From: JAGOSA01 sp039795715
GTDB taxonomy: Bacteria; Patescibacteriota; Minisyncoccia; Phycocordibacterales; UBA9973
DNA: 16,131 bases
NCBI GenBank assembly: GCA_039795715.1
Contig: JBDKLD010000043.1
Span: 1-16,131 of the forward strand
Direction: 5' to 3'
In this document: in pieces, positions 1 to 6,321 of the stretch
How positions within the stretch are numbered: the stretch's first letter is position 1
Layout: every line of letters starts with the position of its first letter
Notes under the pieces: generated by a model
The model's input: only the letters and a program-made list of their open reading frames with translations
Database searches by the model: none
Told to the model about the DNA's origin: nothing
Position numbers and translations under genes: made by a program

Positions 1-353
1 ATGCCATGCTCAGTGTCGCGATAAAATTTGCGAGGAGTCTTTGCTTTCTTTTCTTCTTGCTGTGTACCTTTCTCTTGGCTATCTTCGCCAAAGTCTTCCG
101 GTTTACCCATACTCGATATAAGCTTGTCGACATGTTCTTTGGTAATGATACGAGCACTTTTTTCTGCACCACTGGTGTAGTCGATAAATTGTTCCGCAAT
201 ACGACTTTCAATATCTTTTATTATTTCTATATTATCAGTGTACGAAGCAAAGTAGAGACGAATCGAAGATAAGTATGCGTCGAGTTCTCCGTATGTATCT
301 TCTTCTATGTAGAAGAGTGTATTAGCAATGCTTGTGGGTATGGTTTTTTTCAT
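1..353 (-). CDS. PspC-domain-type membrane protein, N-terminal part (cut by window edge)
   Basis: This gene reads leftwards from an ATG at 353-351 and stays open to the window edge, giving about 117 residues with no stop. It begins MKKTIPTSIANTLFYIEED and continues with DIESRIAEQF, then an acidic stretch and MGKPEDFGED. It ends near KTPRKFYRDTEH. This is the N-terminal signature of the PspC-domain proteins that sit beside PadR regulators: a cytoplasmic regulatory region, a KxYRD element, then the PspC transmembrane domain, which would lie outside the window. Its start is 1 nt after the padR stop (TAA-A-ATG), so the two are very probably co-transcribed and translationally coupled. A role in envelope stress is inferred from the family. 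The plus-strand ORF over the same bases is an antisense shadow. Confidence 0.82.
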   Translation of the reverse strand, partial: MKKTIPTSIANTLFYIEEDTYGELDAYLSSIRLYFASYTDNIEIIKDIESRIAEQFIDYTSGAEKSARIITKEHVDKLISSMGKPEDFGEDSQEKGTQQEEKKAKTPRKFYRDTEHG

Positions 354-354
354 T

Positions 355-720
355 TTATTTTAGTAAACGATTAATTGATTTTGATAGTTCCGACCATGTT
401 TGTCTGAGTGCGGATAATGTTTCTTGTCCTCTCTTGGTGAGTTCGTAGTATTTTCGTGGTGGACCAGATTGGGATTCTTCCCAGCTGTGGGTGAGTAAGT
501 CTGATTGACGAAGCCTCGACAAGAGGGGATAGAGTGTGCCTTCGACTACGATAAGGTCGGCGGACTTTAACTCTCTAATTATATCGCTAGCATATTTTTT
601 TTCCTTGGCGATGGTGAGTAAAATACAGTATTCGAGAATACCTTTTCTCATCTGCGATTTTTGATTTTCGCTTGAGTTTTCTTTAGGATTTTCATTATTT
701 TCGCTTATATTTTCCTTCAT
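355..720 (-). CDS. PadR-family transcriptional regulator
   Basis: 121-residue winged-helix DNA-binding protein. After a hydrophilic, Asn/Glu-rich leader (residues 1-23), the PadR core runs from MRKGILEYCILLTI (24-37) through the recognition helix region VVEGTLYPLLSRL (58-70) to the wing SGPPRKYYELT (85-95). These are hallmark PadR motifs. The remaining C-terminal helix is short, as in the small PadR subfamily 2, and would make the dimer. The gene lies immediately upstream of the PspC-like gene and divergent from an ABC exporter; PadR regulators commonly repress such neighbours. The promoter overlaps a long palindrome at 737-763, so autorepression is the simplest model (inference). The ATG at 720-718 is chosen because a -10 hexamer ends 6 nt before it. 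A start at Met24 would also leave the domain intact. Confidence 0.9.
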   Translation of the reverse strand: MKENISENNENPKENSSENQKSQMRKGILEYCILLTIAKEKKYASDIIRELKSADLIVVEGTLYPLLSRLRQSDLLTHSWEESQSGPPRKYYELTKRGQETLSALRQTWSELSKSINRLLK

Positions 721-726
721 ATTTCT

Positions 727-755
727 AAAATAGCATATAGTACCTTGTAGTGCAA
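727..755 (-). promoter_or_regulatory. padR promoter, likely leaderless
   Basis: Reading the minus strand, TTGCAC (755-750) is followed after exactly 17 nt by TATTTT (732-727), and the padR ATG comes 6 nt later. Transcription would therefore start at or next to the ATG. The -35 and most of the spacer lie inside the palindrome at 737-763. Sequence match only. Confidence 0.55.
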
Positions 756-763
756 GGTACTAT
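737..763. promoter_or_regulatory. Perfect 11+11 bp palindrome, probable PadR operator
   Basis: Arms ATAGTACCTTG (737-747) and CAAGGTACTAT (753-763) are exact reverse complements around a 5-nt spacer (TAGTG). With one G-T wobble the symmetry reaches 734-766. No T-run follows on either strand, so it is not a terminator. It covers the padR -35 and spacer and lies about 90 nt upstream of the divergent ABC ATPase. That position suits PadR autorepression and perhaps control of the exporter. Confidence 0.7.
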
Positions 764-810
764 GTGGAAAACTTTCATATCATTGCTTTTATTAAATAAA
801 TCAGTAGAGT

Positions 811-838
811 GAGACAATCAATATACTTTAATTAGAAT
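811..838 (+). promoter_or_regulatory. Possible promoter of the ABC exporter
   Basis: GAGACA (811-816), a 16-nt spacer and TAGAAT (833-838) form a moderate match to a housekeeping promoter 16 nt upstream of the ATG at 855. The region is very AT-rich, so other -10-like words such as TATACT (822-827) compete. Low confidence. Confidence 0.25.
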
Positions 839-854
839 AAATCATCTTATTTTT

Positions 855-1991
855 ATGCCTCAAAAAGAACTCCGCGACTATATAGACGCAGCCCGTAAGC
901 AGGGCCATACAAATGAAGATATTATGCAAAAGCTGATTGGTGTCGGCTGGCAGGTCCACGAAGTGGTGGATATTGTACTTGATAGGATGACGCATGTGTC
1001 TGCCTCTATTCCGATGCCGTCACCAAATGCCAATATCATCACAGTTCGTAACGTTTCAAAATTCTACAAGAAAGTTCATGCTCTTGAAGATGTCAGTCTC
1101 GAAGTTCGCAAAGGTTCAGTTACGGCATTGCTTGGTCCAAACGGAGCAGGCAAGACGACGCTTGTTCGTGCGATGACGACACTGCTCAAGCCAGATCTCG
1201 GTACTATTACTGTTGCCGGTCACGATGTTGTTCGCGACGCGCAAAAGCTACGCTCTATTATCGGTCTTGCTGGGCAATATGCGGCAGTCGATGGTATTCT
1301 CACTGGTCGTGAAAATCTCGAAATGGTTGGCCGTCTTTATCGTCTTTCAAAAAGTGAAGCCAAAACTCGCGCCACAGAATTGCTCAAAGCTTTTGATTTG
1401 GAAGACGCAGCCGACCGTTCACTCAAAACCTACTCTGGTGGTATGCGCCGACGACTCGACCTCGCTGCGAGTATTGTGCTCAAGCCAAAAGTACTCTTCC
1501 TTGATGAACCAACTACTGGGCTCGATCCGCGCAGTCGTTTTACTATGTGGAGTGTTATCCGTGACCTTGTTCGTGATGGCACAACTGTATTGCTCACCAC
1601 GCAGTACCTCGAAGAAGCCGATCAGCTTGCTGGTATGATTTTTGTAATTGACCACGGCAAAATAATTGCGGAGGGAACACCTGATGAACTCAAGCGCCAA
1701 GTCGGTGGTGATATTCTGGAAATTCGCGTTGCCAACCATAGTGATGCGGTGCGAGTTGGCGAAGTAATTCAAAATCTCGGCACCACAGAAGAGGCCGGAG
1801 AAATGAAAGCCGATATTGATACCGGCATCGTCACACTTCCGGTTTCCGGAGGCGCGTCAGTACTTGTTACGGCGCTCCGCGATCTCGATGCGGCTGGGCT
1901 TGCGATTTCTGACATTATGCTTCGCCGACCATCTCTTGATGATGTCTTTATGAAGCTGACCGGTCATGTTGCTGAGGAAGCAAGCAAATAG
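855..1991 (+). CDS. DrrA-type ABC transporter ATPase with an extra N-terminal helical domain
   Basis: 378-residue nucleotide-binding subunit of an ABC-2 exporter. Residues 1-45 form a small predicted helical domain (ELRDYIDAARKQGHTNEDI) that is not part of the ABC fold, followed by a Pro/Ser linker. The ABC domain starts near 61. It has Walker A GPNGAGKT at 94-101, the Q-loop Gln141, the signature YSGGMRRR at 193-200 and Walker B VLFLDE at 213-218. The switch position reads TTQY (Gln250) instead of TTH, as is usual in the DrrA (daunorubicin resistance) subfamily. Residues from about 285 form the C-terminal DUF4162-like domain of that family. The permease follows 24 nt downstream, so the two make one exporter. 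The substrate cannot be told from sequence; lipids, drugs or peptides are all possible. PadR may regulate it. Confidence 0.9.
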   Translation: MPQKELRDYIDAARKQGHTNEDIMQKLIGVGWQVHEVVDIVLDRMTHVSASIPMPSPNANIITVRNVSKFYKKVHALEDVSLEVRKGSVTALLGPNGAGKTTLVRAMTTLLKPDLGTITVAGHDVVRDAQKLRSIIGLAGQYAAVDGILTGRENLEMVGRLYRLSKSEAKTRATELLKAFDLEDAADRSLKTYSGGMRRRLDLAASIVLKPKVLFLDEPTTGLDPRSRFTMWSVIRDLVRDGTTVLLTTQYLEEADQLAGMIFVIDHGKIIAEGTPDELKRQVGGDILEIRVANHSDAVRVGEVIQNLGTTEEAGEMKADIDTGIVTLPVSGGASVLVTALRDLDAAGLAISDIMLRRPSLDDVFMKLTGHVAEEASK

Positions 1992-2015
1992 AGATTAAGA
2001 AAATATAAAAAATAT

Positions 2016-2783
2016 ATGAAACAAAGATCACAAACATTCACCGATATCTGGATAATGACCAAGCGCAACTTGACTCACTACGCGCGTATGCCCCAACTCA
2101 TCATTTTCTCTTTCATTCAGCCGATTATGTTCGTCTTGCTTTTCGCCTACGTTTTTGGCGGTGCGATTCAAACTCCTGGTGTCGACTATATCAACTTTTT
2201 GCTACCAGGTATTTTGGTTCAGACCGTTCTTTTCGGTTCGATGATGACAGGCGTGTCTCTCGCTGAAGATGTTTCGCGAGGTATGATAGATCGTTTTCGC
2301 TCTCTGCCGATGGCACGCTCTGCTGTGCTCGGTGGGCGTACTATTACAGAGGCGCTCCGCAATGTGCTCATTGTAGCGATCATGACACTCGTTGGCATGC
2401 TCATCGGTTTTGATATTAACCATGGTTTCGGCAACTATCTCCTAGCGGTACTCCTCGTGGTTTTCTTTGGCTTTGCTTTCTCTTGGATTTCTGCGACGAT
2501 AGGTCTCGCAGTAAAAAGCGTCGAGACTGCGCAAACTGCCGGTTTCATTTGGGTTTTTCCGCTCGCTTTTGCTAGTTCCATTTTTGTACCAGTTGAAACT
2601 ATGAAGGGCGGAATTCGTTGGTTTGCAGAACACAATCCGATTAGCTTCACCGTCAACACTGTCCGTGCGCTCATTCTCGGTACGCCGGTAGGGGATGACC
2701 TTTGGTATTCGCTTGCTTGGATTGTCGGAATTCTTATTGTCTTTGTTCCACTAGCGGTGTGGAGGTACAGGAAGATTACGTAG
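2016..2783 (+). CDS. ABC-2 type (DrrB-like) transporter permease
   Basis: 255-residue integral membrane protein with six predicted hydrophobic segments, starting with IIFSFIQPIMFVLLFAYVFG. The central motif LAEDVSRGMIDRFRSLPMAR is the amphipathic coupling-helix region characteristic of DrrB/ABC-2 permeases, where the ATPase docks. The late PHNPISFTVN-like element appears here as EHNPISFTVNTVRALILG, also typical of the family. It lies 24 nt after the ATPase gene on the same strand, so it is the membrane half of the same exporter. The stretch before its ATG (AAGAAAATATAAAAAATAT) has no convincing Shine-Dalgarno sequence. The transported substrate is unknown. Confidence 0.9.
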   Translation: MKQRSQTFTDIWIMTKRNLTHYARMPQLIIFSFIQPIMFVLLFAYVFGGAIQTPGVDYINFLLPGILVQTVLFGSMMTGVSLAEDVSRGMIDRFRSLPMARSAVLGGRTITEALRNVLIVAIMTLVGMLIGFDINHGFGNYLLAVLLVVFFGFAFSWISATIGLAVKSVETAQTAGFIWVFPLAFASSIFVPVETMKGGIRWFAEHNPISFTVNTVRALILGTPVGDDLWYSLAWIVGILIVFVPLAVWRYRKIT

Positions 2784-2803
2784 AATACTTACTATAAAAT
2801 CTT

Positions 2804-2832
2804 TTCCCAAAGGTACACAAATGTGCTTTAAT
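2804..2832 (+). promoter_or_regulatory. Cupin promoter, likely leaderless
   Basis: TTCCCA (2804-2809), a 17-nt spacer and TTTAAT (2827-2832), with the chosen ATG 6 nt further on. The -10 lies inside the apparent extension that would begin at ATG 2821, which argues for the 2839 start. A second AT-rich word (TATAAA near 2793) could be an alternative. Confidence 0.4.
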
Positions 2833-2838
2833 ATAGAC

Positions 2839-3243
2839 ATGAAAAAAGGATACTTTGGACACATAGAAAAAGACACACAAGACAATGAAAACTTCCGCAA
2901 AGTGCTCTATACAGGCGAGCATAGCCAGCTTGTTTTGATGAGTCTTTTGCCGGGTGAAGATATTGGAGAAGAAGTGCACGAAGAAGTCGATCAGTTTTTC
3001 CGAGTTGAAAAGGGAATGGCACAGGTTTTCATCGATACGACAGAATATGCACTAAATGATGGCGATGCTGTCATTGTACCTGCTGGAGCTAAACACAATG
3101 TAGTCAATGTTGGCCCTGATGCGCTCAAGCTCTACACAATCTATTCTCCTGCCAACCACAAAGACGGCACTGTTCATTCCACAAAGGCAGATGCAGAAAA
3201 AGATCACAGCGAAGAGCACTTTGATGGCAAGACCACAGAGTAA
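2839..3243 (+). CDS. Small cupin-domain protein
   Basis: 134-residue single-domain beta-barrel protein. Cupin motif 1 is visible as GEEVHEEVDQFFRVEKG (residues 43-59) and motif 2 as GDAVIVPAGAKHNVVN (75-90). Putative metal ligands are His47, Glu57 and His86. The second His of the usual HxH pair is replaced by Glu49, so metal binding may be altered. The C-terminal tail is strongly acidic and polar (DHSEEHFDGKTTE). The start at 2839 (MKKGYFGHIE) is preferred over ATG 2821 because the extension MCFNID is unlike the family start and carries a -10-like word. There is no signal peptide, so it should be cytoplasmic. Its reaction cannot be assigned. It lies between the exporter and the pilin gene and appears to have its own promoter. 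Confidence 0.85.
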   Translation: MKKGYFGHIEKDTQDNENFRKVLYTGEHSQLVLMSLLPGEDIGEEVHEEVDQFFRVEKGMAQVFIDTTEYALNDGDAVIVPAGAKHNVVNVGPDALKLYTIYSPANHKDGTVHSTKADAEKDHSEEHFDGKTTE

Positions 3244-3276
3244 GTTTTTTTTCATAGATAAATAAAATTTGTATGG

Positions 3277-3282
3277 TACTAT
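3277..3282 (+). promoter_or_regulatory. -10 element of the pilin-propeller gene
   Basis: TACTAT lies 6 nt before the ATG at 3289, the same spacing as at several other genes here, suggesting a leaderless transcript. No clear -35 is visible in the T/A-rich stretch after the cupin stop. Confidence 0.35.
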
Positions 3283-3288
3283 TTTAAA

Positions 3289-4719
3289 ATGCGGAAAAAG
3301 TTCTCAGGATTTACGCTTGTCGAAGTCATGGTTGTCATCGCCATTTTGGTTATTTTACTAGCAGTTATTTTTGTCGCTATCAATCCAAAAAAACGCTTAC
3401 TCGATGCAAAGATTGCTCAAACTGAAATAAATAGAAGTTCTCTCAACAAGGCAATTACAATGAAATATGCTGAAAACCCAGGGTACTTTTCTGACCCAGC
3501 CTGTGGTGCGGGTCCTTTACCTACAACACCTACCCTTATTTCAAGTGCAACTGGCAGGTATAATCTTGCTCCATGCCTTTCTGATTACTTTACAAAAATC
3601 CCCGTAAATACTGTAGACGGTGGCAAATATACTGACAATTCAAATTACGATACCAAATTCTACATCGTGCGTAATCCAAAAACAAAAGACACAACACTGT
3701 GTGACTATTCTTCACTTTTCAAAACAATAATAGTAGGTAGTCAGCCGAGTTCATCGGTCATGGTGAGTAATAAGCTCTATGTTGGTAATTGGGCCAGTAA
3801 CACTGTTTCAGCCTATGAATTATCTGGTTGTAATACGGCAATTTCACTTGGTACTATTTCTGTCGGCAATGGCCCAATTGGTATGGTAGCTATTGGTACA
3901 AAAGTCTATGTTATTAATTATTATAGTAGCAATCTTTCGGTAATAGATACTGTTAGTAATCAAAATATACAAACAATACAATTAATAGTAGGGAATCAAA
4001 CAGTAGGGAGTCCAATATCAATAGCACAATTAGGTTCAAAAGTAATAATTGGGTCTGAAACGGTTAATGACGGCATAGTAACTATTGTTGACACCGCAAA
4101 TAATAATCAACTCAGTAGGATACCCCTCACGGGTATATTGAAACCTATTGCAATGACAACTATTGGCACAAAAGTGTATGTAGCAAATTACTCAAGTAGT
4201 AGTGTGTCAGTGATAGAAACAGCCAGCACACCTCCTGCCATTTTTGGTCCTTCTATCATTGTTGGTACACAGCCAAAAAGTATTTTTGCTCTCAATAATA
4301 AATTGTATGTTGCCAACTTCGGTAGTAATTCTGTATCTGTCATTGATACAGTAAATAATTCTATTGCCTCGCCTATTACAGTAGGGAATGCACCGAGTAG
4401 TATTTCTGCTGTCGACAATAAAATATATGTAGCAAATAGTGCAAGTAACACAGTCTCTGTGATTAATGCTATCACCGACACGGTCATAGGCATTCCAATT
4501 CCTGTCGGGACAAATCCAAACAGCCTATTGACGCTGGGTAAAAAAGTATATGTTACAAATATCGGTAGTAGTAATGTTTCGGTGATAGATACTGACAACA
4601 ATAATTCAGTGGCAACTTTTTTAACTGGTGCTGGGCCATCGTACCAGGGGTCGTCTGGTACAAATGTATTTATTTTAAATACCGGAGGTGGCTCAGTTAC
4701 TGTTATTGGCGGTAATTAG
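3289..4719 (+). CDS. Type IV pilin fused to a YVTN-type beta-propeller
   Basis: 476-residue surface protein with two parts. Residues 1-30 are a class III prepilin leader: MRKKFSG, then the cleavage site G7/F8, the mature start FTLVE with Glu at mature position 5, and a long hydrophobic helix (VVIAILVILLAVIFVAI). Residues 31-140 look like an ordinary pilin head, with several cysteines (72, 96, 138). From about 144 to the end are eight repeats of 40-45 residues, marked by YVxN-like strands starting at about 163, 207, 252, 297, 339, 379, 420 and 460. Each is followed by a (N/S)(S/T)VSVID-type strand. This is the YVTN propeller pattern known from S-layer and surface proteins. Cleavage would need a prepilin peptidase, not present in this window. 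The protein would probably display a propeller on or at a pilus; binding partner unknown. No other pilus gene is adjacent. Confidence 0.88.
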   Translation: MRKKFSGFTLVEVMVVIAILVILLAVIFVAINPKKRLLDAKIAQTEINRSSLNKAITMKYAENPGYFSDPACGAGPLPTTPTLISSATGRYNLAPCLSDYFTKIPVNTVDGGKYTDNSNYDTKFYIVRNPKTKDTTLCDYSSLFKTIIVGSQPSSSVMVSNKLYVGNWASNTVSAYELSGCNTAISLGTISVGNGPIGMVAIGTKVYVINYYSSNLSVIDTVSNQNIQTIQLIVGNQTVGSPISIAQLGSKVIIGSETVNDGIVTIVDTANNNQLSRIPLTGILKPIAMTTIGTKVYVANYSSSSVSVIETASTPPAIFGPSIIVGTQPKSIFALNNKLYVANFGSNSVSVIDTVNNSIASPITVGNAPSSISAVDNKIYVANSASNTVSVINAITDTVIGIPIPVGTNPNSLLTLGKKVYVTNIGSSNVSVIDTDNNNSVATFLTGAGPSYQGSSGTNVFILNTGGGSVTVIGGN

Positions 4720-4745
4720 CTAGTAGGCTTCTTTAGACTTACTAC

Positions 4746-4772
4746 AGGGTATATAGGGTATGTAGAGTATCA
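4746..4772 (+). repeat. Three tandem 9-bp units upstream of lysS
   Basis: AGGGTATAT (4746-4754), AGGGTATGT (4755-4763) and AGAGTATCA (4764-4772) follow each other without a gap in the 90-nt space between the pilin gene and lysS, ending 2 nt before the possible lysS -35. They could be a regulatory array or a chance micro-repeat. Confidence 0.5.
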
Positions 4773-4773
4773 C

Positions 4774-4802
4774 TTTTAATCGCCAGACGAATTTGCTATT
4801 AT
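4774..4802 (+). promoter_or_regulatory. lysS promoter, likely leaderless
   Basis: TATTAT (4797-4802) matches the -10 consensus in five of six positions and lies 7 nt before the lysS ATG. A weak -35 (TTTTAA, 4774-4779) is 17 nt upstream of it. No Shine-Dalgarno sequence could fit in the predicted leader. Confidence 0.45.
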
Positions 4803-4809
4803 TCTTCAT

Positions 4810-6276
4810 ATGACAAACGGAGAAAGCGTTCGCGCAGATAGGCTGAAAAAACTGGACATATTGAAAGTGGCGGGCGTCGATGCGTATCCGGCAAGGATTG
4901 AGCGCGACGTCACTATTGCGCACTATTTAGAAAACTTCAAAAAGCATGAGGAAGAAAAGAGCGAACTTGCAATTGCTGGTAGAATAATGTCGATACGAGG
5001 TCATGGCGCGATAATTTTCGTTGATATCTACGATGGCACTGGTCGTATTCAGGCACTCATCCAAAAAGGCGTGGTTGCCGAAGAAGCATTTGACCTTTTT
5101 GTAAATGCCGTTGATCAGGGTGATTTTATTTCTGCCAAAGGCACAGCCTTTACGACCAAGCGCGGAGAAAACTCAGTGCAAGCCACAACTTGGACGATGG
5201 CGTCAAAGTCACTCATGGCACTTCCGTCAGAGTGGTACGGACTCAAAGACGAAGAAGCGCGCTACCGTGAACGCTACGTCGATGTCCTTCTCAATCCAGC
5301 ACTCAAGGAAATGTTCATTCGCCGTTCGAAGTTCTGGAATACTATCCGTTCATTTTTACTTGAGCAAGATTTTATCGAAGTCGAAACACCAATTTTGGAA
5401 AGTGAGCCGGGTGGTGCTGATGCACGACCTTTTGTCACGCATCACAATGCGCTCGACCTCGACATATATTTACGTATTTCTGCTGGTGAACTTTGGCAGA
5501 AGCGTTTACTCGTTGCTGGTTTCCCACGTGTTTTTGAAATCGGCAGAATTTTTCGTAACGAAGGTATGTCAAATGAACATGCTCAGGACTATACACAACT
5601 CGAATTTTACCAAGCTTTCTCTGACTATCGCGAAGGCATGAAGATGATCCAGTCGCTCTACCGGAAAATCGGCGAAGAAGTCTACGGCACAACTAAGTTT
5701 TCTATCCGAGGATTTGAAATAGATCTTGCGGACGAGTGGACGACGATAGACTATTGCGACATTATAGAAAAAACCTACGGCATCAATCCACTCACAGCAA
5801 CTGACGAGCAAGCAACGATGGCTGCTACAAAAGCTGGTGTCCAAGTAGAAGATGGCGCGCCAAACAAAGCTCGCATTATTGATCAGCTCTGGAAAAATAT
5901 CCGTAAAGGTTTGTCAGGCCCAGCATTTCTTATTGGTGTTCCTGCATATCTTGAGCCGCTAGCAAAACGTGATCCAAAAAATAGGGAAGTCGTTGAACGA
6001 TTTCAAGTTATTCTAGCTGGTTCAGAAATGGGCAAAGGTTTTAGTGAGCTCAATGAACCAATTGACCAAGAATCGCGCTTCAAGGATCAACAGGCGATGC
6101 GCGATGCAGGCGATGAAGAAGCCCAGCGTATGGACGCCGACTATATACATGCGCTTGAATACGGCATGCCGCCAGCGTTCGGGTTTGGCGTTTCGGAGCG
6201 ACTCTTTAGTTTCTTGGAAAATAAGAGCATCCGCGAGGCTCAGTTGTTTCCTTTGTTACGACCGAAGAAAGACTAA
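4810..6276 (+). CDS. lysS: Lysyl-tRNA synthetase, class II
   Basis: 488 residues, close to the usual length of bacterial LysRS (about 500). It charges tRNA-Lys with lysine using ATP in the cytoplasm. The N-terminal anticodon-binding OB fold is at about 50-135 (LAIAGRIMSIRGHGAIIFVD). The catalytic core has motif 1 around FIEVETPIL (188-196), the substrate-pocket segment GGADARPFVTHHN (201-213), motif 2 with FEIGRIFRNEG (242-252) followed by HAQDYTQLEFYQAF, and motif 3 near the C-terminus, GFGVSERLF...REAQLFPLLRP. Motif 3 carries SER where many bacterial LysRS have DRL-type residues; the arginine is kept. The gene stands alone with its own promoter, between two surface-protein genes. Confidence 0.95.
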   Translation: MTNGESVRADRLKKLDILKVAGVDAYPARIERDVTIAHYLENFKKHEEEKSELAIAGRIMSIRGHGAIIFVDIYDGTGRIQALIQKGVVAEEAFDLFVNAVDQGDFISAKGTAFTTKRGENSVQATTWTMASKSLMALPSEWYGLKDEEARYRERYVDVLLNPALKEMFIRRSKFWNTIRSFLLEQDFIEVETPILESEPGGADARPFVTHHNALDLDIYLRISAGELWQKRLLVAGFPRVFEIGRIFRNEGMSNEHAQDYTQLEFYQAFSDYREGMKMIQSLYRKIGEEVYGTTKFSIRGFEIDLADEWTTIDYCDIIEKTYGINPLTATDEQATMAATKAGVQVEDGAPNKARIIDQLWKNIRKGLSGPAFLIGVPAYLEPLAKRDPKNREVVERFQVILAGSEMGKGFSELNEPIDQESRFKDQQAMRDAGDEEAQRMDADYIHALEYGMPPAFGFGVSERLFSFLENKSIREAQLFPLLRPKKD

Positions 6277-6307
6277 TTTCACTATTCTAAAAAACTGGAA
6301 AATCTAA

Positions 6308-6313
6308 TATACT
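6308..6313 (+). promoter_or_regulatory. -10 element of the anchored surface-protein gene
   Basis: TATACT lies 8 nt before the ATG at 6322, and an overlapping alternative, TAATAT, is at 6305-6310. This supports ATG 6322 over the upstream TTG at 6316. No strong -35 is evident. Confidence 0.35.
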
Positions 6314-6321
6314 ACTTGTGT

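Noticed and set aside
6..272. Plus-strand open frame of 88 residues at the left edge
   Set aside because: It is antisense to a minus-strand frame that matches a PspC-type protein and abuts padR; its composition (Phe/Thr-rich) is that of a shadow.
737..763. Palindrome read as a terminator
   Set aside because: No T-run on either strand and it lies between divergent genes over a promoter; an operator fits better.
2821..2838. Upstream ATG for the cupin (adds MCFNID)
   Set aside because: A -10-like word (TTTAAT) lies inside the extension, and the downstream ATG at 2839 gives the natural cupin start.
4188..4601. 137-residue minus-strand open frame with repeating Thr/Leu segments
   Set aside because: It is the reverse complement of the propeller repeats; its repetitiveness simply mirrors the coding repeats of the pilin-propeller gene.
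4719..4745. Possible hairpin after the pilin-propeller gene
   Set aside because: The arms AGTAGGC and GACTTACT pair only partly and no T-run follows.
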